A stretch of 32,132 nt of DNA from Verrucomicrobiales bacterium (GCA_016793885.1 JAEUHE010000026.1:1-32132); one strand, 5' to 3'; shown: positions 15,921 to 25,166, counted from the stretch's first letter. Program-made: numbers and translations. Notes: a model not told the origin generated them from the letters alone.

Positions 15921-16036
15921 GAGGCCGTTGGACTTAGGATATCGTTCGGCAGTGGCTCAGGTGGGGCGAAGGAACCCAATCACGCGGGGTGGGAGGCGAA
16001 AGCAGCGGCGTGTCGTGATCCCTACTCAGGGGGAGC

Positions 16037-16462
16037 TCAGGGTTGGTTGGCCATCACGAAGTGGAGCATCAGCAAGGTCAGGCCAAAGTAGGTGAACATC
16101 TGGAAGGTGCCATTGTAGTCGGCGGTGAGCCACTGGCCTAGGGCGAGCTGAAGGAATACAAACAGGCTCCAGACCAGGGTTGCCAGCAGCCAGATGGGGG
16201 TGGATCGACGGATGAACTCACCTCGGCCGAGGGCGATGGCAGCGAGGAGGAAGGCAGCGAGTTCACTTGCGGTTAGCAGCCAGAAGGTGGCCGTAAGACC
16301 GGGAAAGCTCGCCAGGAAGGTAGGCCCGAATTTTCCATCGAACCACGAGGGAACCCCGGACCTGAGCTTATCTATCCCGGCGAATCCCCAGACCATAAGG
16401 ATCAGGAGGTTGATGGCCAGCAGGGCTCCGTTGCGAATCAGGGGGGTGATGGTTGCATTCAT
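16037..16462 (-). CDS. DoxX-like four-helix membrane protein
   Basis: A 141-residue integral membrane protein with four hydrophobic segments (about 9-26, 50-78, 88-110, 118-137). [13 protein letters not shown] in the first helix and loop matches the GxxKL-type signature of the DoxX family, which is associated with quinone or thiosulfate-related electron transfer in some members but is functionally varied. Its start codon overlaps the stop of the ATPase gene upstream (ATGA), and GGAG nine bases before the ATG lies inside that gene, so translation is probably coupled. Why a DoxX-like protein follows an amino acid transporter is unclear. It is the last gene of the operon. Confidence 0.7.
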   Translation of the reverse strand: MNATITPLIRNGALLAINLLILMVWGFAGIDKLRSGVPSWFDGKFGPTFLASFPGLTATFWLLTASELAAFLLAAIALGRGEFIRRSTPIWLLATLVWSLFVFLQLALGQWLTADYNGTFQMFTYFGLTLLMLHFVMANQP

Positions 16463-17211
16463 AATTTGGAACTCCGTCTCAAAAATTCGCGCGTCCTCTC
16501 CAATCGAGGAGCGTTGAAGAGTTGCTCGGGAGGTCCCTCCTCCCCGATCATTCCCTGGTCGAAGAAGATCACCCGATCGGCCATCTCGCGCGCGAAGCTC
16601 ATTTCATGGGTCACGACGATCATGGTCATGCCCTCTTCCGCCAGATCCCGCATCACTTTCAAAACCTCCCCCCGCAACTCGGGATCCAGTGCGCTGGTCG
16701 GCTCGTCGAAGAGCATCGCCTGCGGACTCATGGCGAGCGCTCGCGCAATGGCGACCCGTTGCTGCTGTCCGCCGGAAAGCTGGCTCGGGTAGAACCCGGC
16801 GCGATCTTCCAAGCCTACCTTGCGTAGGAGTTCCCTGCCGCGCTCCTCAGCGCTTTCAGCCGTCTCTCCCTTCACGACGCGGGGCGCTTCCGTGATGTTC
16901 CGGAGCACGGTGAGATGCGGAAAAAGGTGAAAACTCTGGAACACCATGCCGGCCCGCAGGCGGAGCTGGCGTTGTTTTTCGCGATCCTCCGTCGTGAGCG
17001 TTTGGCCATGACGCTCGAACTGCAAGCCGTCGATCGTCACCGATCCCGAATCCATCGATTCCAATTGGTTGAGGCAGCGTAAAAAGGTGCTCTTGCCGCA
17101 GCCGCTGGGACCGATCAACACGATCGCCTCGCCGCGCGTTTGGCTCAGCGAAATGCCCTTCAAGACTCGCTGCGCGCCATAGGATTTGACCAGGTCCTTA
17201 ACGACGATCAT
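16459..17211 (-). CDS. Polar amino acid ABC transporter ATPase (GlnQ-like)
   Basis: A 250-residue ABC ATPase of the polar amino acid uptake family. Walker A is GPSGCGKST (34-42), the Q-loop is in [15 protein letters not shown] (89-103), the signature is LSGGQ (145-149), Walker B is MLFDEP (166-171), and the switch histidine is H202 in VVTHE. Family length is about 245. It overlaps the binding protein-permease gene by 14 bases and has the best ribosome binding site in the window, AAAGGAGG seven bases before the ATG inside the upstream gene. It should dimerise and drive import through the fused permease. The substrate is probably a polar amino acid, but it cannot be specified. Confidence 0.93.
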   Translation of the reverse strand: MIVVKDLVKSYGAQRVLKGISLSQTRGEAIVLIGPSGCGKSTFLRCLNQLESMDSGSVTIDGLQFERHGQTLTTEDREKQRQLRLRAGMVFQSFHLFPHLTVLRNITEAPRVVKGETAESAEERGRELLRKVGLEDRAGFYPSQLSGGQQQRVAIARALAMSPQAMLFDEPTSALDPELRGEVLKVMRDLAEEGMTMIVVTHEMSFAREMADRVIFFDQGMIGEEGPPEQLFNAPRLERTREFLRRSSKL

Positions 17212-18844
17212 AGCTCAGCCTCCTTTCCAGACGCGCTGCGAGCAGCGATGCCGGGTAGCTCATTCCGAAGTAGATCGCGGCTGTGACCAGCCCGAGGCCG
17301 ATGTAGTCGTAGGTTGCCGTCGCCAGCATCCCGTAAACCTTGGTGAGTTCGACCATCGTGATCACCGACACCAGCGAGGAGTCCTTGAAAAGCGCGATGA
17401 AATCGTTGGTCACCGGAGGAAGAATGAGGCGTAGCGCTTGAGGTAGGACTATCCAGCGCAGGGTTTGTGATCTTGTCATGCCCAAAGCCGCCGCAGCTTC
17501 GAACTGGCCTCGTGAGATGGCTTGGATTCCGGCCCGATAGTTTTCCGCTTCGTAGGCTGCGTAGTTGCAGCCCAAGCCGATGACCGCGGCGGAAAAAGCG
17601 CTCAGCCGCAACCCAATGGTCGGTAGGCCGTAGTAAATCAGGTACAGTTGGATCAGCAATGGAGTGCCTCGGAACACCTCGATATAGATCGCCGCCAACC
17701 AGCTGATGGGTTTCGGTCCGTACAAGCGGGCCAGGGAGAGAATCAATCCGAGCGCGACGGCCAGGCCCATCGAGAGCACGGAAATGAGAACCGTCACACC
17801 AGCTCCCTTAAGCAGCAGCGGCAGATACTTGTCCAGATTGCTCCAAGTGGATCCGGGGGCGGTGGCGGCTGGTGTCGTGGATTCCTGGTAGCTGTCGAGC
17901 TGCGCCTGTCGCTGGTCCCAAACTCCATAACGAGAATAGATGCGCTCGATGGTTCCGTCCTGACGAAGATCCCGCAGAGCCTGATTCACGGCTTGGATGA
18001 GATTCGTGTCATTCAGACGGGCCGCGATTCCGTAATAGCCGGGAGCGAACGCTTGGCCGCTGCGTTTGAGCTGGGGCTCCTTCTGGAGATAGTAGACGGC
18101 GATCGGCAGATCAAGCACCACTGCATCGATGCGGCGGTTGTTGAGATCGCGGAAGCCCTCAACATTTCCCGGGTACACCCGCAGATCAGCAGCGCCGAAA
18201 TCGCGGAGAACTCGTTCTGCCGCCGAGGCTGATAGCACGCCCACCGCCTTACCGTTGAGGTCGGCGAGCTGCAAATCGTCCCGGTCCTCCTTGCGGACGA
18301 CGATCTGCTGGGAGTAGGCGAAGTAGGGAATGCTGAACAGCACCTGCTCGCGCCGCGAGTCAATGATCTCGAGCCCGTTGATGATGACGTCGAAATCGCG
18401 CCGCTGCAGGGCGGGCACTAATCCATCCCACATGTTTTGAACCATCTCTGCCCGGACCCCCAATTTAGCCCCCAGCGCCACGGCCAGTTCGACTTCGAAA
18501 CCGATCATGCGGGATGGCTGTTCCGGATCAGGGTACACGAACGGAGCTCCGCCTTCCCCATCCCCACCCCAGAGCAAGATGCCACGGCTGCGAATTTGCG
18601 ACAGCGTATCCTCGGTCGGATCGGCGGCTCCGAGGGCGCTCGATGTCCAGAGACCCCCGAGTGCCAGCCAGAGGAGGAGCAACGCGCCACGAAGCGGATG
18701 GCACCCATTCCATCTGCTGGCCCCGGCTGCGCCGGGTTGGAGATGTAACCCATGCATTCCAGCCGGGAGCGGATCAAGCCTCAGGGAACCGCCTAAAGGC
18801 GGAACTCCGTGCGGAAGATCTGTCATTTGCGTTTTTTGAGCCAC
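17198..18844 (-). CDS. Fused amino acid binding protein and ABC permease
   Basis: Two proteins that are normally separate are joined in one chain of up to 548 residues. After a signal-like hydrophobic segment (about 53-71), residues about 78-325 are a family 3 solute-binding domain ([47 protein letters not shown]). A linker rich in Ser, Thr and Ala follows, then a HisM/GlnP-type permease (about 340-548) with the EAA loop near [25 protein letters not shown]. Such fusions are known in some Gram-positive and PVC-type bacteria. The binding domain should face the periplasm, tethered to the channel. The start is uncertain: GTG 18844 overlaps the dehydrogenase gene by 22 bases, ATG 18826 and ATG 18757 are also in frame, and the first 50 residues are encoded by palindromic repeat-like DNA rather than conserved sequence. 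Confidence 0.88.
   Translation of the reverse strand: MAQKTQMTDLPHGVPPLGGSLRLDPLPAGMHGLHLQPGAAGASRWNGCHPLRGALLLLWLALGGLWTSSALGAADPTEDTLSQIRSRGILLWGGDGEGGAPFVYPDPEQPSRMIGFEVELAVALGAKLGVRAEMVQNMWDGLVPALQRRDFDVIINGLEIIDSRREQVLFSIPYFAYSQQIVVRKEDRDDLQLADLNGKAVGVLSASAAERVLRDFGAADLRVYPGNVEGFRDLNNRRIDAVVLDLPIAVYYLQKEPQLKRSGQAFAPGYYGIAARLNDTNLIQAVNQALRDLRQDGTIERIYSRYGVWDQRQAQLDSYQESTTPAATAPGSTWSNLDKYLPLLLKGAGVTVLISVLSMGLAVALGLILSLARLYGPKPISWLAAIYIEVFRGTPLLIQLYLIYYGLPTIGLRLSAFSAAVIGLGCNYAAYEAENYRAGIQAISRGQFEAAAALGMTRSQTLRWIVLPQALRLILPPVTNDFIALFKDSSLVSVITMVELTKVYGMLATATYDYIGLGLVTAAIYFGMSYPASLLAARLERRLSYDRR
18711..18802. repeat. Two hairpins inside the 5' end of the transporter ORF
   Basis: 18711-18745 folds with CATCT/AGATG outside and CCCGGC (18722-18727), loop TGC, GCCGGG (18731-18736) inside. 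18789-18802 is CCGCC, loop TAAA, GGCGG. The sequence between resembles dispersed repeats that I recall from Verrucomicrobia. On the - strand these hairpins fall at the start of the binding protein-permease gene and could either be translated as a spacer before the signal segment or form a leader that affects its translation. Confidence 0.5.
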
Positions 18845-19824
18845 TCCTGATTGACGCAGTTACGGGGCCGTTCTCCCCGGAGCACGCGCGCCACTTCCTG
18901 GGCCGCCTTGGAACGCATCTCCACGGATCCTTCCTCCGAATAGAAGGCGGTATGCGGAGTGATGATGAGGTTGACGACGGGGTCACTCTGTTGCCAGAGC
19001 CGAATCAGCGGCTCGCTGGTATCGGGTGGCTCCTGCGGCAGAACGTCGATTCCGGCGCCCGCGATCAGGCCACGGTCCAAGGCATCCGCCAACGCGTGCG
19101 TGTCGACCACGGCTCCGCGGGCGGTGTTAATCAGGAGAGCTGACTTCTTCATCTGCGCCAAGGTTCTAGCATTGATGAGATGCCGCGTCTCCTCGGTCAG
19201 GGGGGTGTGGAGTGAAACCACATCGCTCTGAGTCAGAAGGGTGTCGATGTCGACCAGGGGCACTCCGAAGCACTTGTCGAGGCCGGGACGCAGGTAAGGG
19301 TCACAGGCGATCACATTCATGCGCAGGGCTTTGGCCCGCAGGGCCATGGCGGCCCCAATCCGGCCGAGCCCCACAATGCCCATGGTCTTTCCGACGAGGC
19401 GAGGCACGGGTTTGACAGCATGAAACTCCCAGGGGGAAAGCGTTCGGATCAAACCGCGTTCCGTGCGGGCGAGTCCTCGATTGCAGGCCAACGTGAGCAT
19501 CAGCGCGTGATCCGCCACTTCGTCGACCCCATAGTCGGGCACATTGCACACCAGAATGCCCTGCTCCCCGGCCGCCTTGAGGTCGACGTTGTCGAAGCCG
19601 ACGCCGCCTCGGACGATGACTCGACATTTCTCGAGTCCTCGAATGACTTCCGCCGGCACGGAGACCTCGTGGAACACGATCAGGGCGTCGGCGTCCCGAG
19701 TGGTCTCGATCAGGTCCTTCGGCGATTTGGCGAGCAGGCATCCCACCTTGGCCAGGTCGGCAAGTTCCTGTTCTTCGAGGGTTGCCGGGGGCGTGAGGTG
19801 GTCCGTGACATAGACTTGGAACAT
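18823..19824 (-). CDS. D-isomer-specific 2-hydroxyacid dehydrogenase (CtBP/SerA-like)
   Basis: A 333-residue NAD-dependent dehydrogenase from ATG 19824 (MFQVYVTDHL). The nucleotide-binding motif GLGRIG is at 152-157, with the adenine-ribose acidic residue D175 in ACDP. The catalytic triad is R236 in NTARG, E265 in LPQEPP and H291 in TPHTAF. Family length is about 330. Members interconvert 2-keto acids and D-2-hydroxyacids; this one resembles the CtBP-like or phosphoglycerate dehydrogenase-like branch (it lacks the ACT domain of long SerA). An in-frame codon at 19860 adds 12 residues before the conserved start and is not used. It leads the operon that continues with the amino acid ABC transporter, so its substrate may be a keto acid derived from the imported compound; that is inference. 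Confidence 0.88.
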   Translation of the reverse strand: MFQVYVTDHLTPPATLEEQELADLAKVGCLLAKSPKDLIETTRDADALIVFHEVSVPAEVIRGLEKCRVIVRGGVGFDNVDLKAAGEQGILVCNVPDYGVDEVADHALMLTLACNRGLARTERGLIRTLSPWEFHAVKPVPRLVGKTMGIVGLGRIGAAMALRAKALRMNVIACDPYLRPGLDKCFGVPLVDIDTLLTQSDVVSLHTPLTEETRHLINARTLAQMKKSALLINTARGAVVDTHALADALDRGLIAGAGIDVLPQEPPDTSEPLIRLWQQSDPVVNLIITPHTAFYSEEGSVEMRSKAAQEVARVLRGERPRNCVNQEWLKKRK

Positions 19825-19933
19825 GTCTGAAGAATTATCAGCGCCCAAGCACTGACGCAATTCCTAGCGAAAGAAATCTGCAGCTTCAAGTCGGGGGTTG
19901 CTCCGGCTCCGCAATTCCGTCTAGCCTCCCCCC

Positions 19934-21166
19934 ATGCACCCTCTGGAACGGATTGTAGCGAGTCTCGCTTTGCTCTCCCTGGTGAGCGGAATTGGGAAGG
20001 CGGCAGAAGCCAAAATGAAAACCATTCACTCTCAACCGAGTTTTGTTCTTTCGACTCCCCAGGTGGAATTGGCAGTCACCCGTCTCGGCGGCCATTTGGC
20101 TCCGGTACGGTTTTATCGGAACACTCCGGCTCCGGTGCAGCCGTACCACATCAGCCCCTGGCAGGATGAAAAGCCATCGCCGATGCCGGCCCCGGTGTTG
20201 GTTCCGCTGAGAGGCGATTTTTTCTGCCTACCCTTTGGCGGCAATGCCGAGGAGGTCCAGGGAGAGAAGCATCCGCCGCATGGGGAGGTGGCAGGCAGCC
20301 GCTGGCAACTCGTCTCCTCGGTTCAGCAGGGGACGATCAACACGTTAACCCTCGCACTGGAGACTCGGGTCCGCGCGGGGCGTGTGACGAAGGAGATTTC
20401 CTTGGTGGATCAGGAAAATGTGGTGTATTCGCGCCACACGATCGAAGGATTTGCCGGGCGGGTTCCGCTGGGGCATCACGCCACCTTGGCGATGCCCGAA
20501 AAGCCGGGAGCGGTTCAGATCGCGACCAGCGCAATCCGGTTTGGCATGACCTGCCCGGGACTCTTTAGTGATCCTGCCAAGGGTGAGTACCAATCCCTAC
20601 TGCCCGGGGCTCGTTGGTCGAATTTGACGCAAGTGCCCGTCTGGGCCAAGGACCAGCCCGATGCGGATCTGACCCGCCTCCCGGCGCGTAAAGGCTATGC
20701 CGATCTGATTCAGCTGGCCAACGAGAGCTGGGAGAGCACGGGGGGACCGGCTTGGACGACGGCGACCTTCGCGGAAGCCGGCTATGTTTGGTTTTCGCTC
20801 AAGGATCCGGAGGTCCTGGCCAGCACCGTCTTCTGGATTGAGAATCACGGACGATACGGCCATCCATGGAAGGGGCGGAACCACTGCCTGGGGCTGGAGG
20901 ACGTGACCGCCTACTTCGCCGACGGCTTGGCGGCTTCGATGGCGGACAACGTGCTCACCCGCCAAGGCCTCAGGACGGCCCTCGAGCTGCGGGCTGACCG
21001 CCCCACCTTCGTGAACTACATTCAGGGAGTGGTAAAGATTCCAACTGGCTTTGAGCAGGTCAAAACCCTCGAGTTCAGCCCCGGGCAGGTCGCCTTTGTG
21101 TCGACGGCCGGCCACCGGGTATCCGCGCCCGTGCGGCATGAATTCCTGCGAACCGGTAAGCTTTAA
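19934..21166 (+). CDS. Secreted aldose 1-epimerase-like protein
   Basis: A 410-residue protein with a signal peptide (about 1-24, ending KAAEA). The rest reads as a galactose mutarotase-type beta-sandwich: VELAVTRLGGHLAPVRF near residue 50, LGHHATLAMPE near 180, and WIENHGRYGHPWKGRNHCLGLEDV near 300-325, whose histidines and acidic residue are in the places expected of a sugar-binding cleft. I cannot identify the catalytic histidine and glutamate with certainty, so it may bind sugar without epimerising it. It opens the sugar transporter operon (55 bases before the RbsB-like gene) and is divergent from the dehydrogenase gene, sharing a 109-base upstream region. A role in presenting a monosaccharide to the transporter fits, but is inferred. 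Confidence 0.65.
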   Translation: MHPLERIVASLALLSLVSGIGKAAEAKMKTIHSQPSFVLSTPQVELAVTRLGGHLAPVRFYRNTPAPVQPYHISPWQDEKPSPMPAPVLVPLRGDFFCLPFGGNAEEVQGEKHPPHGEVAGSRWQLVSSVQQGTINTLTLALETRVRAGRVTKEISLVDQENVVYSRHTIEGFAGRVPLGHHATLAMPEKPGAVQIATSAIRFGMTCPGLFSDPAKGEYQSLLPGARWSNLTQVPVWAKDQPDADLTRLPARKGYADLIQLANESWESTGGPAWTTATFAEAGYVWFSLKDPEVLASTVFWIENHGRYGHPWKGRNHCLGLEDVTAYFADGLAASMADNVLTRQGLRTALELRADRPTFVNYIQGVVKIPTGFEQVKTLEFSPGQVAFVSTAGHRVSAPVRHEFLRTGKL

Positions 21167-21221
21167 CTTTCTGCGTTTGCCCAAGCGTTCACTTCAACAT
21201 TCGAACCATTGAGATTCCACC

Positions 21222-22220
21222 ATGACCCCTTTTATGAAACCCTTATTGCTCAGCAGCCTGATGGTCGCGCTGGCCGTTCTCACCGGTTGCAAACCCTCCG
21301 CCGAGTCTGGTAAAGCGCCTGCCTCTAGTGCCAGCTCCTCCTCGATGGCGCAGGGAACCATCGGAGTCAGCTTGCTCACCCTCGACAACCCCTTCTTCAA
21401 AGTCATCGGAGACTCCATCACTGCGGAGGGCCGGAAACATGGCTACGAGGCCATTGTGGTCAGCGGGGATAAGGACGTGGCCAAACAGGGTAATCAGATC
21501 AAGGACTTTATCGTGCGCAAAGTGAGCGCGATCGTCCTGAGCCCCTGCGATTCGAAGTCCATCATCCCCGTGATCCAGGAAGCGAACGCCGCGGGGATTC
21601 CGGTGTTCACGGTCGACATCCCCTGTAACGAGCCGGGTGTCAAAATTGTGACTCAGGTGGCTACCGATAACTTCGGCGGAGGCAAGGAAGCTGCGCAGGC
21701 GATGATCGAAGCGTTGGGTGAAGCCGGCGGCAAAATTGCCATCCTCCACTTCAAGCAGGCCGAGTCATGCCTCCTCCGGGTCAAGGGCTTTAAGGAAGTC
21801 ATCGAGGCCCACAACGCGGGCAGCAAATCCAAGATCACGATCGTGACCGAATTGGAGAGCGGTGGCGCCAAGGATATGGGATTCAAAGCCGCCGAGGATT
21901 CGTTGCAGGCGCATCCCGATCTGCGCGGCATCTTCGCCATCAATGACCCGGCTGCCCTTGGGGCGCGCGCGGCGCTGGAGAAAGCCGGCAAGGCTCAGCA
22001 GATCGTCATCGTGGGCTTTGATGGCCAGCCGGAAGGAAAGCAGGCCATCAAGGATGGAAAGATTTACGCCGATCCCATTCAGTTCCCCGACAAGATGGGA
22101 GTTCAGATCGTGGACTCGATTCGGCGTCATTCCAAAGGGGAGACCCTGCCGCCTCAAATCTTGATCCCAACCAGCCTGTATCGCAAGGCGGATGCGCTCA
22201 AGGACCCCACGTTGAATTGA
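21222..22220 (+). CDS. Sugar ABC transporter substrate-binding lipoprotein (RbsB-like)
   Basis: A 332-residue lipoprotein. The lipobox LTGC places the acylated cysteine at C23, followed by a linker rich in serine and alanine. The mature part is a type I periplasmic binding protein of the ribose/galactose family: TIGVSLLTLDNPFFKVIGDSI, VVSGDKDVAKQGNQIKDFI, DIPCNEPGVKIVTQVATDNF and VIVGFDGQPEGKQAIKDG. Members bind monosaccharides or related cyclitols between two lobes. The exact sugar (ribose, allose, fructose or another) cannot be inferred. It is followed by its ATPase after 55 bases and belongs to the 19934-25112 operon. Confidence 0.92.
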   Translation: MTPFMKPLLLSSLMVALAVLTGCKPSAESGKAPASSASSSSMAQGTIGVSLLTLDNPFFKVIGDSITAEGRKHGYEAIVVSGDKDVAKQGNQIKDFIVRKVSAIVLSPCDSKSIIPVIQEANAAGIPVFTVDIPCNEPGVKIVTQVATDNFGGGKEAAQAMIEALGEAGGKIAILHFKQAESCLLRVKGFKEVIEAHNAGSKSKITIVTELESGGAKDMGFKAAEDSLQAHPDLRGIFAINDPAALGARAALEKAGKAQQIVIVGFDGQPEGKQAIKDGKIYADPIQFPDKMGVQIVDSIRRHSKGETLPPQILIPTSLYRKADALKDPTLN

Positions 22221-22275
22221 ACTCGAGGGCGCATAGTGCGGCGCGATCGCGACGAGGCTTGAGGAGACCTTCGAC

Positions 22276-23769
22276 TTGACTGTGGCTCCACCACCGCTCC
22301 TGGAGATGCGGGGAATAGCAAAAGCTTTCCCGGGAGTCCAAGCGTTGAGAGGTGTCAGCTTGCAGTTGCGGGCGGGCGAAGTCCTGGCGTTGTTGGGGGA
22401 GAATGGGGCCGGCAAGAGCACGCTCATGAAAATCCTCGGAGGCGCGCATTTGGCTGATCGCGGCAGCCTGAGCATTGCTGGCCAACAACTGTCGATCGCC
22501 TCGCCCGCTGACTCGCGAGCCGCGGGCATCGCGATCATCTATCAGGAGTTCAACCTGATTCCCGCCCTGAACGCCGTTGAAAACATCTTCCTGGGCCAGG
22601 AGCAGGTTCGCATGGGCTTTATCACCCGCGCCTCGGAGCGTTCGCGGGCGGCTGACCTCTTCGCGCAACTGGGGGTGGACCTTGATCTGGACACTCCCTG
22701 TCGGCGGCTTACCACGGCGCAGCAGCAGCTAGTTGAGATCGCGAAGGCGCTGGCTCTCAACGCGCGCATCATTGTGATGGACGAGCCCAGCGCGGCGCTG
22801 ACTTCTCATGAAGTCGACCGACTGTTCCAAATCATCCGGGAGTTGAAGGCCAAGGGCATCGGAATTGTTTACATCAGCCATCGGTTGGAGGAGATCTTCA
22901 CGATCGCCGATCGCGTGCAGGTGCTTCGCGATGGTGCGGACGCCGGGGAGCGTTTGATCGGAGACTTGGACCGGCACGAGCTGATTCGGCTGATGGTGGG
23001 ACGTGAGTTGACCGATGAGTTTCCGAAGCGCGCCTCGTGCATCGGGGAGCCGGTGTTGGAGGCGATCGGCTTGAGGCGTGGTTCCGCGGTTCGCGATGTT
23101 TCGCTCACCTTGCGCCGCGGGGAGATTTTGGCGCTGACCGGCCTGGTAGGCTCCGGCCGGACCGAGACGGTTCGGCTGCTGTTCGGGGCTGACCAGCGAG
23201 AGCAGGGGATCGTTCGTGTTCGAGGACAGGAGCGAGCCTTGCGCACCCCGTGCGAAGCCATCGCGGCGGGGATCGGTTTTTTGACCGAGGATCGCAAGTT
23301 GCAAGGCCTGGTGCTCCAGCACTCCGCCCGCGAGAACTATTCCCTTCCGAACCTCAACGACCTGTCCCGACACGGCTTCGTGCGACACGCGGCGGAACGC
23401 TCCGGTTTTCAGCACTACGCACACGCCCTTCGCATCAAGTTGGCCGGCCCTGAGCAGAGGGCGGGGGCTCTGTCGGGAGGAAACCAGCAAAAGATCGTTC
23501 TGGCCAAGTGGTTGGCCCGGCAGTGCGATGTCCTGATTTTCGATGAGCCTACTCGGGGCATTGATGTTGGGGCGAAGTACGAGATCTATCTGCTGATGAA
23601 CCAGTTGGTGGCGGAGGGCAAGGCGATTCTGATGATCAGTTCCGAACTGCCGGAGGTTTTGGGAATGGCGGATCGCATTCTGGTGATGCATGGAGGGCGG
23701 GTGACCGGGGAGGTTTGCGATGTGAAATCAACGACTCAGGAGGAGATCATGCGGTTGGCCATGGCGTGA
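22276..23769 (+). CDS. Sugar ABC transporter double ATPase (RbsA/MglA-like)
   Basis: A 497-residue tandem ABC ATPase. The first domain has Walker A GENGAGKST (41-49), a signature in the variant form LTTAQQQ (145-151) usual for this family, and Walker B VMDEPSAAL (167-175). The second has the degenerate Walker A GLVGSGRTE (289-297), an intact LSGGNQQK (399-406) and Walker B LIFDEPTRGID (420-430). As in RbsA/MglA, the second site is probably poorly catalytic because of the Walker A lysine change. The TTG start at 22276 is used because GAGGAG lies nine bases upstream; a GTG two codons later is also possible. It feeds ATP energy to the RbsC-like permease, whose gene starts eight bases after this stop. 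Confidence 0.92.
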   Translation: MTVAPPPLLEMRGIAKAFPGVQALRGVSLQLRAGEVLALLGENGAGKSTLMKILGGAHLADRGSLSIAGQQLSIASPADSRAAGIAIIYQEFNLIPALNAVENIFLGQEQVRMGFITRASERSRAADLFAQLGVDLDLDTPCRRLTTAQQQLVEIAKALALNARIIVMDEPSAALTSHEVDRLFQIIRELKAKGIGIVYISHRLEEIFTIADRVQVLRDGADAGERLIGDLDRHELIRLMVGRELTDEFPKRASCIGEPVLEAIGLRRGSAVRDVSLTLRRGEILALTGLVGSGRTETVRLLFGADQREQGIVRVRGQERALRTPCEAIAAGIGFLTEDRKLQGLVLQHSARENYSLPNLNDLSRHGFVRHAAERSGFQHYAHALRIKLAGPEQRAGALSGGNQQKIVLAKWLARQCDVLIFDEPTRGIDVGAKYEIYLLMNQLVAEGKAILMISSELPEVLGMADRILVMHGGRVTGEVCDVKSTTQEEIMRLAMA

Positions 23770-23777
23770 ATGATGCG

Positions 23778-25112
23778 ATGAAAACCACCTGGACGCGATT
23801 TTTATCGGACTACGGAATGCTTGTGGTGCTGTTGGTGCTGTGCGCTTTTTTCAGCCTGGTGACCTACTCGGAGCAAGCGCCCAGCGGGGGGGCGGCTGGA
23901 CAAGAAGTGGCGAGCGCTCTTCGTAGAGTTCTTCCACCAACCGGGACGATCCTGATCGCGGTCCTGGATCAACCTGACGATGCCGAATTTGCGCGAACCC
24001 TGGAGTCGGCCTGGGTCTCCGCGGGCGGTAAAGTGGCCGGTATCGCTCGGGGCGAACCGAAGGATGCTCGAGCGATTTTACAACGGTTGGCGGCAGAGGG
24101 ACAGAAGCTGGATGGAATCGGGTGCACTCCTGCGACGGCCGCCTGGCTGGTCTTCAAGGATCTTCCCGCGGACTTTGCCTCCCTGGGTTCTCCTCCGCTG
24201 ATTCGGCCAGCGAGCTATTGGTGGCCCAACTTCCTCAAGTCCGAGAACCTGCTGAACATTGCCAATCAGATCGCCGTTATTGCGATCGTGGCGATTGGCA
24301 TGACCATGGTCATCGTGACGGGTGGCATCGACCTATCCGTCGGCAGCCTCTTGGCGCTCTCAGCTGTTCTGACCTCGTGGACCATTCGGGAGTATGCGGG
24401 GGGGATTCAGGCGTCTGCGCTCGGGATGGCCCTCGCCAGCCTCTTCGCGATCCTTGTCTGCGGAGGAGTTGGAGCGTTCTCCGGATCGATGATCACTCGT
24501 TTTGGCATTCCTCCCTTCATTGTGACCCTCGCGATGATGCTGGTCGGTAGCGGGCTGGCGTACATCCTGGCGAAGGGTCAGTCCATTTATCAGATTCCGG
24601 ACTCGTTCGTTTGGCTTGGCCGCGAGGCTGACCTTCTGGGACTTCCCAACGCGGTGGTGCTTATGTTGGTGCTGTATGTCCTCGCTCACATTCTCATGTC
24701 TCGCATGAAGTGGGGCCGGTACCTGTATGCCGTGGGAGGAAATCGTGAGGCTGCTCGGCTCTCAGGTGTGCCAGTGGAGCGTGTGCTGATGCTCGCTTAT
24801 GTCGCGAGCGGACTACTCGCCGGGCTGGGGGGGGTGATCATGGCTTCGCAATTGAAAAGTGGCTCGGCTACGTATGGAAACATGTATGAGCTGTACGTCA
24901 TTGCGGCGGTGGTGGTCGGGGGAACCAGCCTGAGCGGAGGTGAGGGCAAGATCTTTGGAACCTGCATCGGCGCGTTCACCATTGCCGTCATTCAAAACGG
25001 CATGAACCTGACGGGTGTTGAAAGCTACACTCAGAAGGTGGTGCTCGGCTTGGTGATCTTGGGAGCGGTTCTGCTGGATAAATGGAGATCGAGCGCGAGG
25101 GCCGTGGCCTAG
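23778..25112 (+). CDS. RbsC-like sugar ABC permease with extra periplasmic domain
   Basis: A 444-residue permease from ATG 23778, about 120 residues longer than typical RbsC (about 320). Helix 1 is at about 12-30. Residues about 31-150 are then extra, before the conserved ANQIAVIAIVAIGMTMVIV and GGIDLSVGS (182-190) that mark the start of the usual permease core. The core shows EGKIFGTCIGAF near its end. The insertion reads strand-helix-strand-helix-strand-helix (TILIAVL, EFARTLESAWVSAGG, KVAGIARGE, AILQRLAAEGQ, LDGIGC, TAAWLVF), like one lobe of a periplasmic binding protein, and should lie in the periplasm. GTG 23766 would overlap the ATPase stop and is a possible start. It is the last gene of the sugar operon. 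The role of the insertion is unknown; docking of the binding protein is one idea. Confidence 0.9.
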   Translation: MKTTWTRFLSDYGMLVVLLVLCAFFSLVTYSEQAPSGGAAGQEVASALRRVLPPTGTILIAVLDQPDDAEFARTLESAWVSAGGKVAGIARGEPKDARAILQRLAAEGQKLDGIGCTPATAAWLVFKDLPADFASLGSPPLIRPASYWWPNFLKSENLLNIANQIAVIAIVAIGMTMVIVTGGIDLSVGSLLALSAVLTSWTIREYAGGIQASALGMALASLFAILVCGGVGAFSGSMITRFGIPPFIVTLAMMLVGSGLAYILAKGQSIYQIPDSFVWLGREADLLGLPNAVVLMLVLYVLAHILMSRMKWGRYLYAVGGNREAARLSGVPVERVLMLAYVASGLLAGLGGVIMASQLKSGSATYGNMYELYVIAAVVVGGTSLSGGEGKIFGTCIGAFTIAVIQNGMNLTGVESYTQKVVLGLVILGAVLLDKWRSSARAVA

Positions 25113-25133
25113 CTTGGCAAGCTCAGGATTCCT

Positions 25134-25163
25134 CCCGCAAAACCCGGATTTATTTTTGCAGGG
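25134..25163. terminator. Possible two-way terminator between convergent genes
   Basis: CCCGCAAAA (25134-25142) can pair with TTTTGCAGGG (25154-25163) with one unpaired A. The hairpin lies between the stops of the permease (+) and the MFS gene (-) and carries T-runs or A-runs on both arms, a common layout for bidirectional terminators. The U-run is inside the stem rather than after it, so the call is weak. Confidence 0.35.
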
Positions 25164-25166
25164 TCC

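Noticed and set aside
15978-16018. Inverted ATCACG/CGTGAT pair between the haloperoxidase and DoxX genes as a terminator
   Set aside because: Arms of six bases with a 29-base spacer and no T-run do not support a terminator. It may be another repeat fragment.
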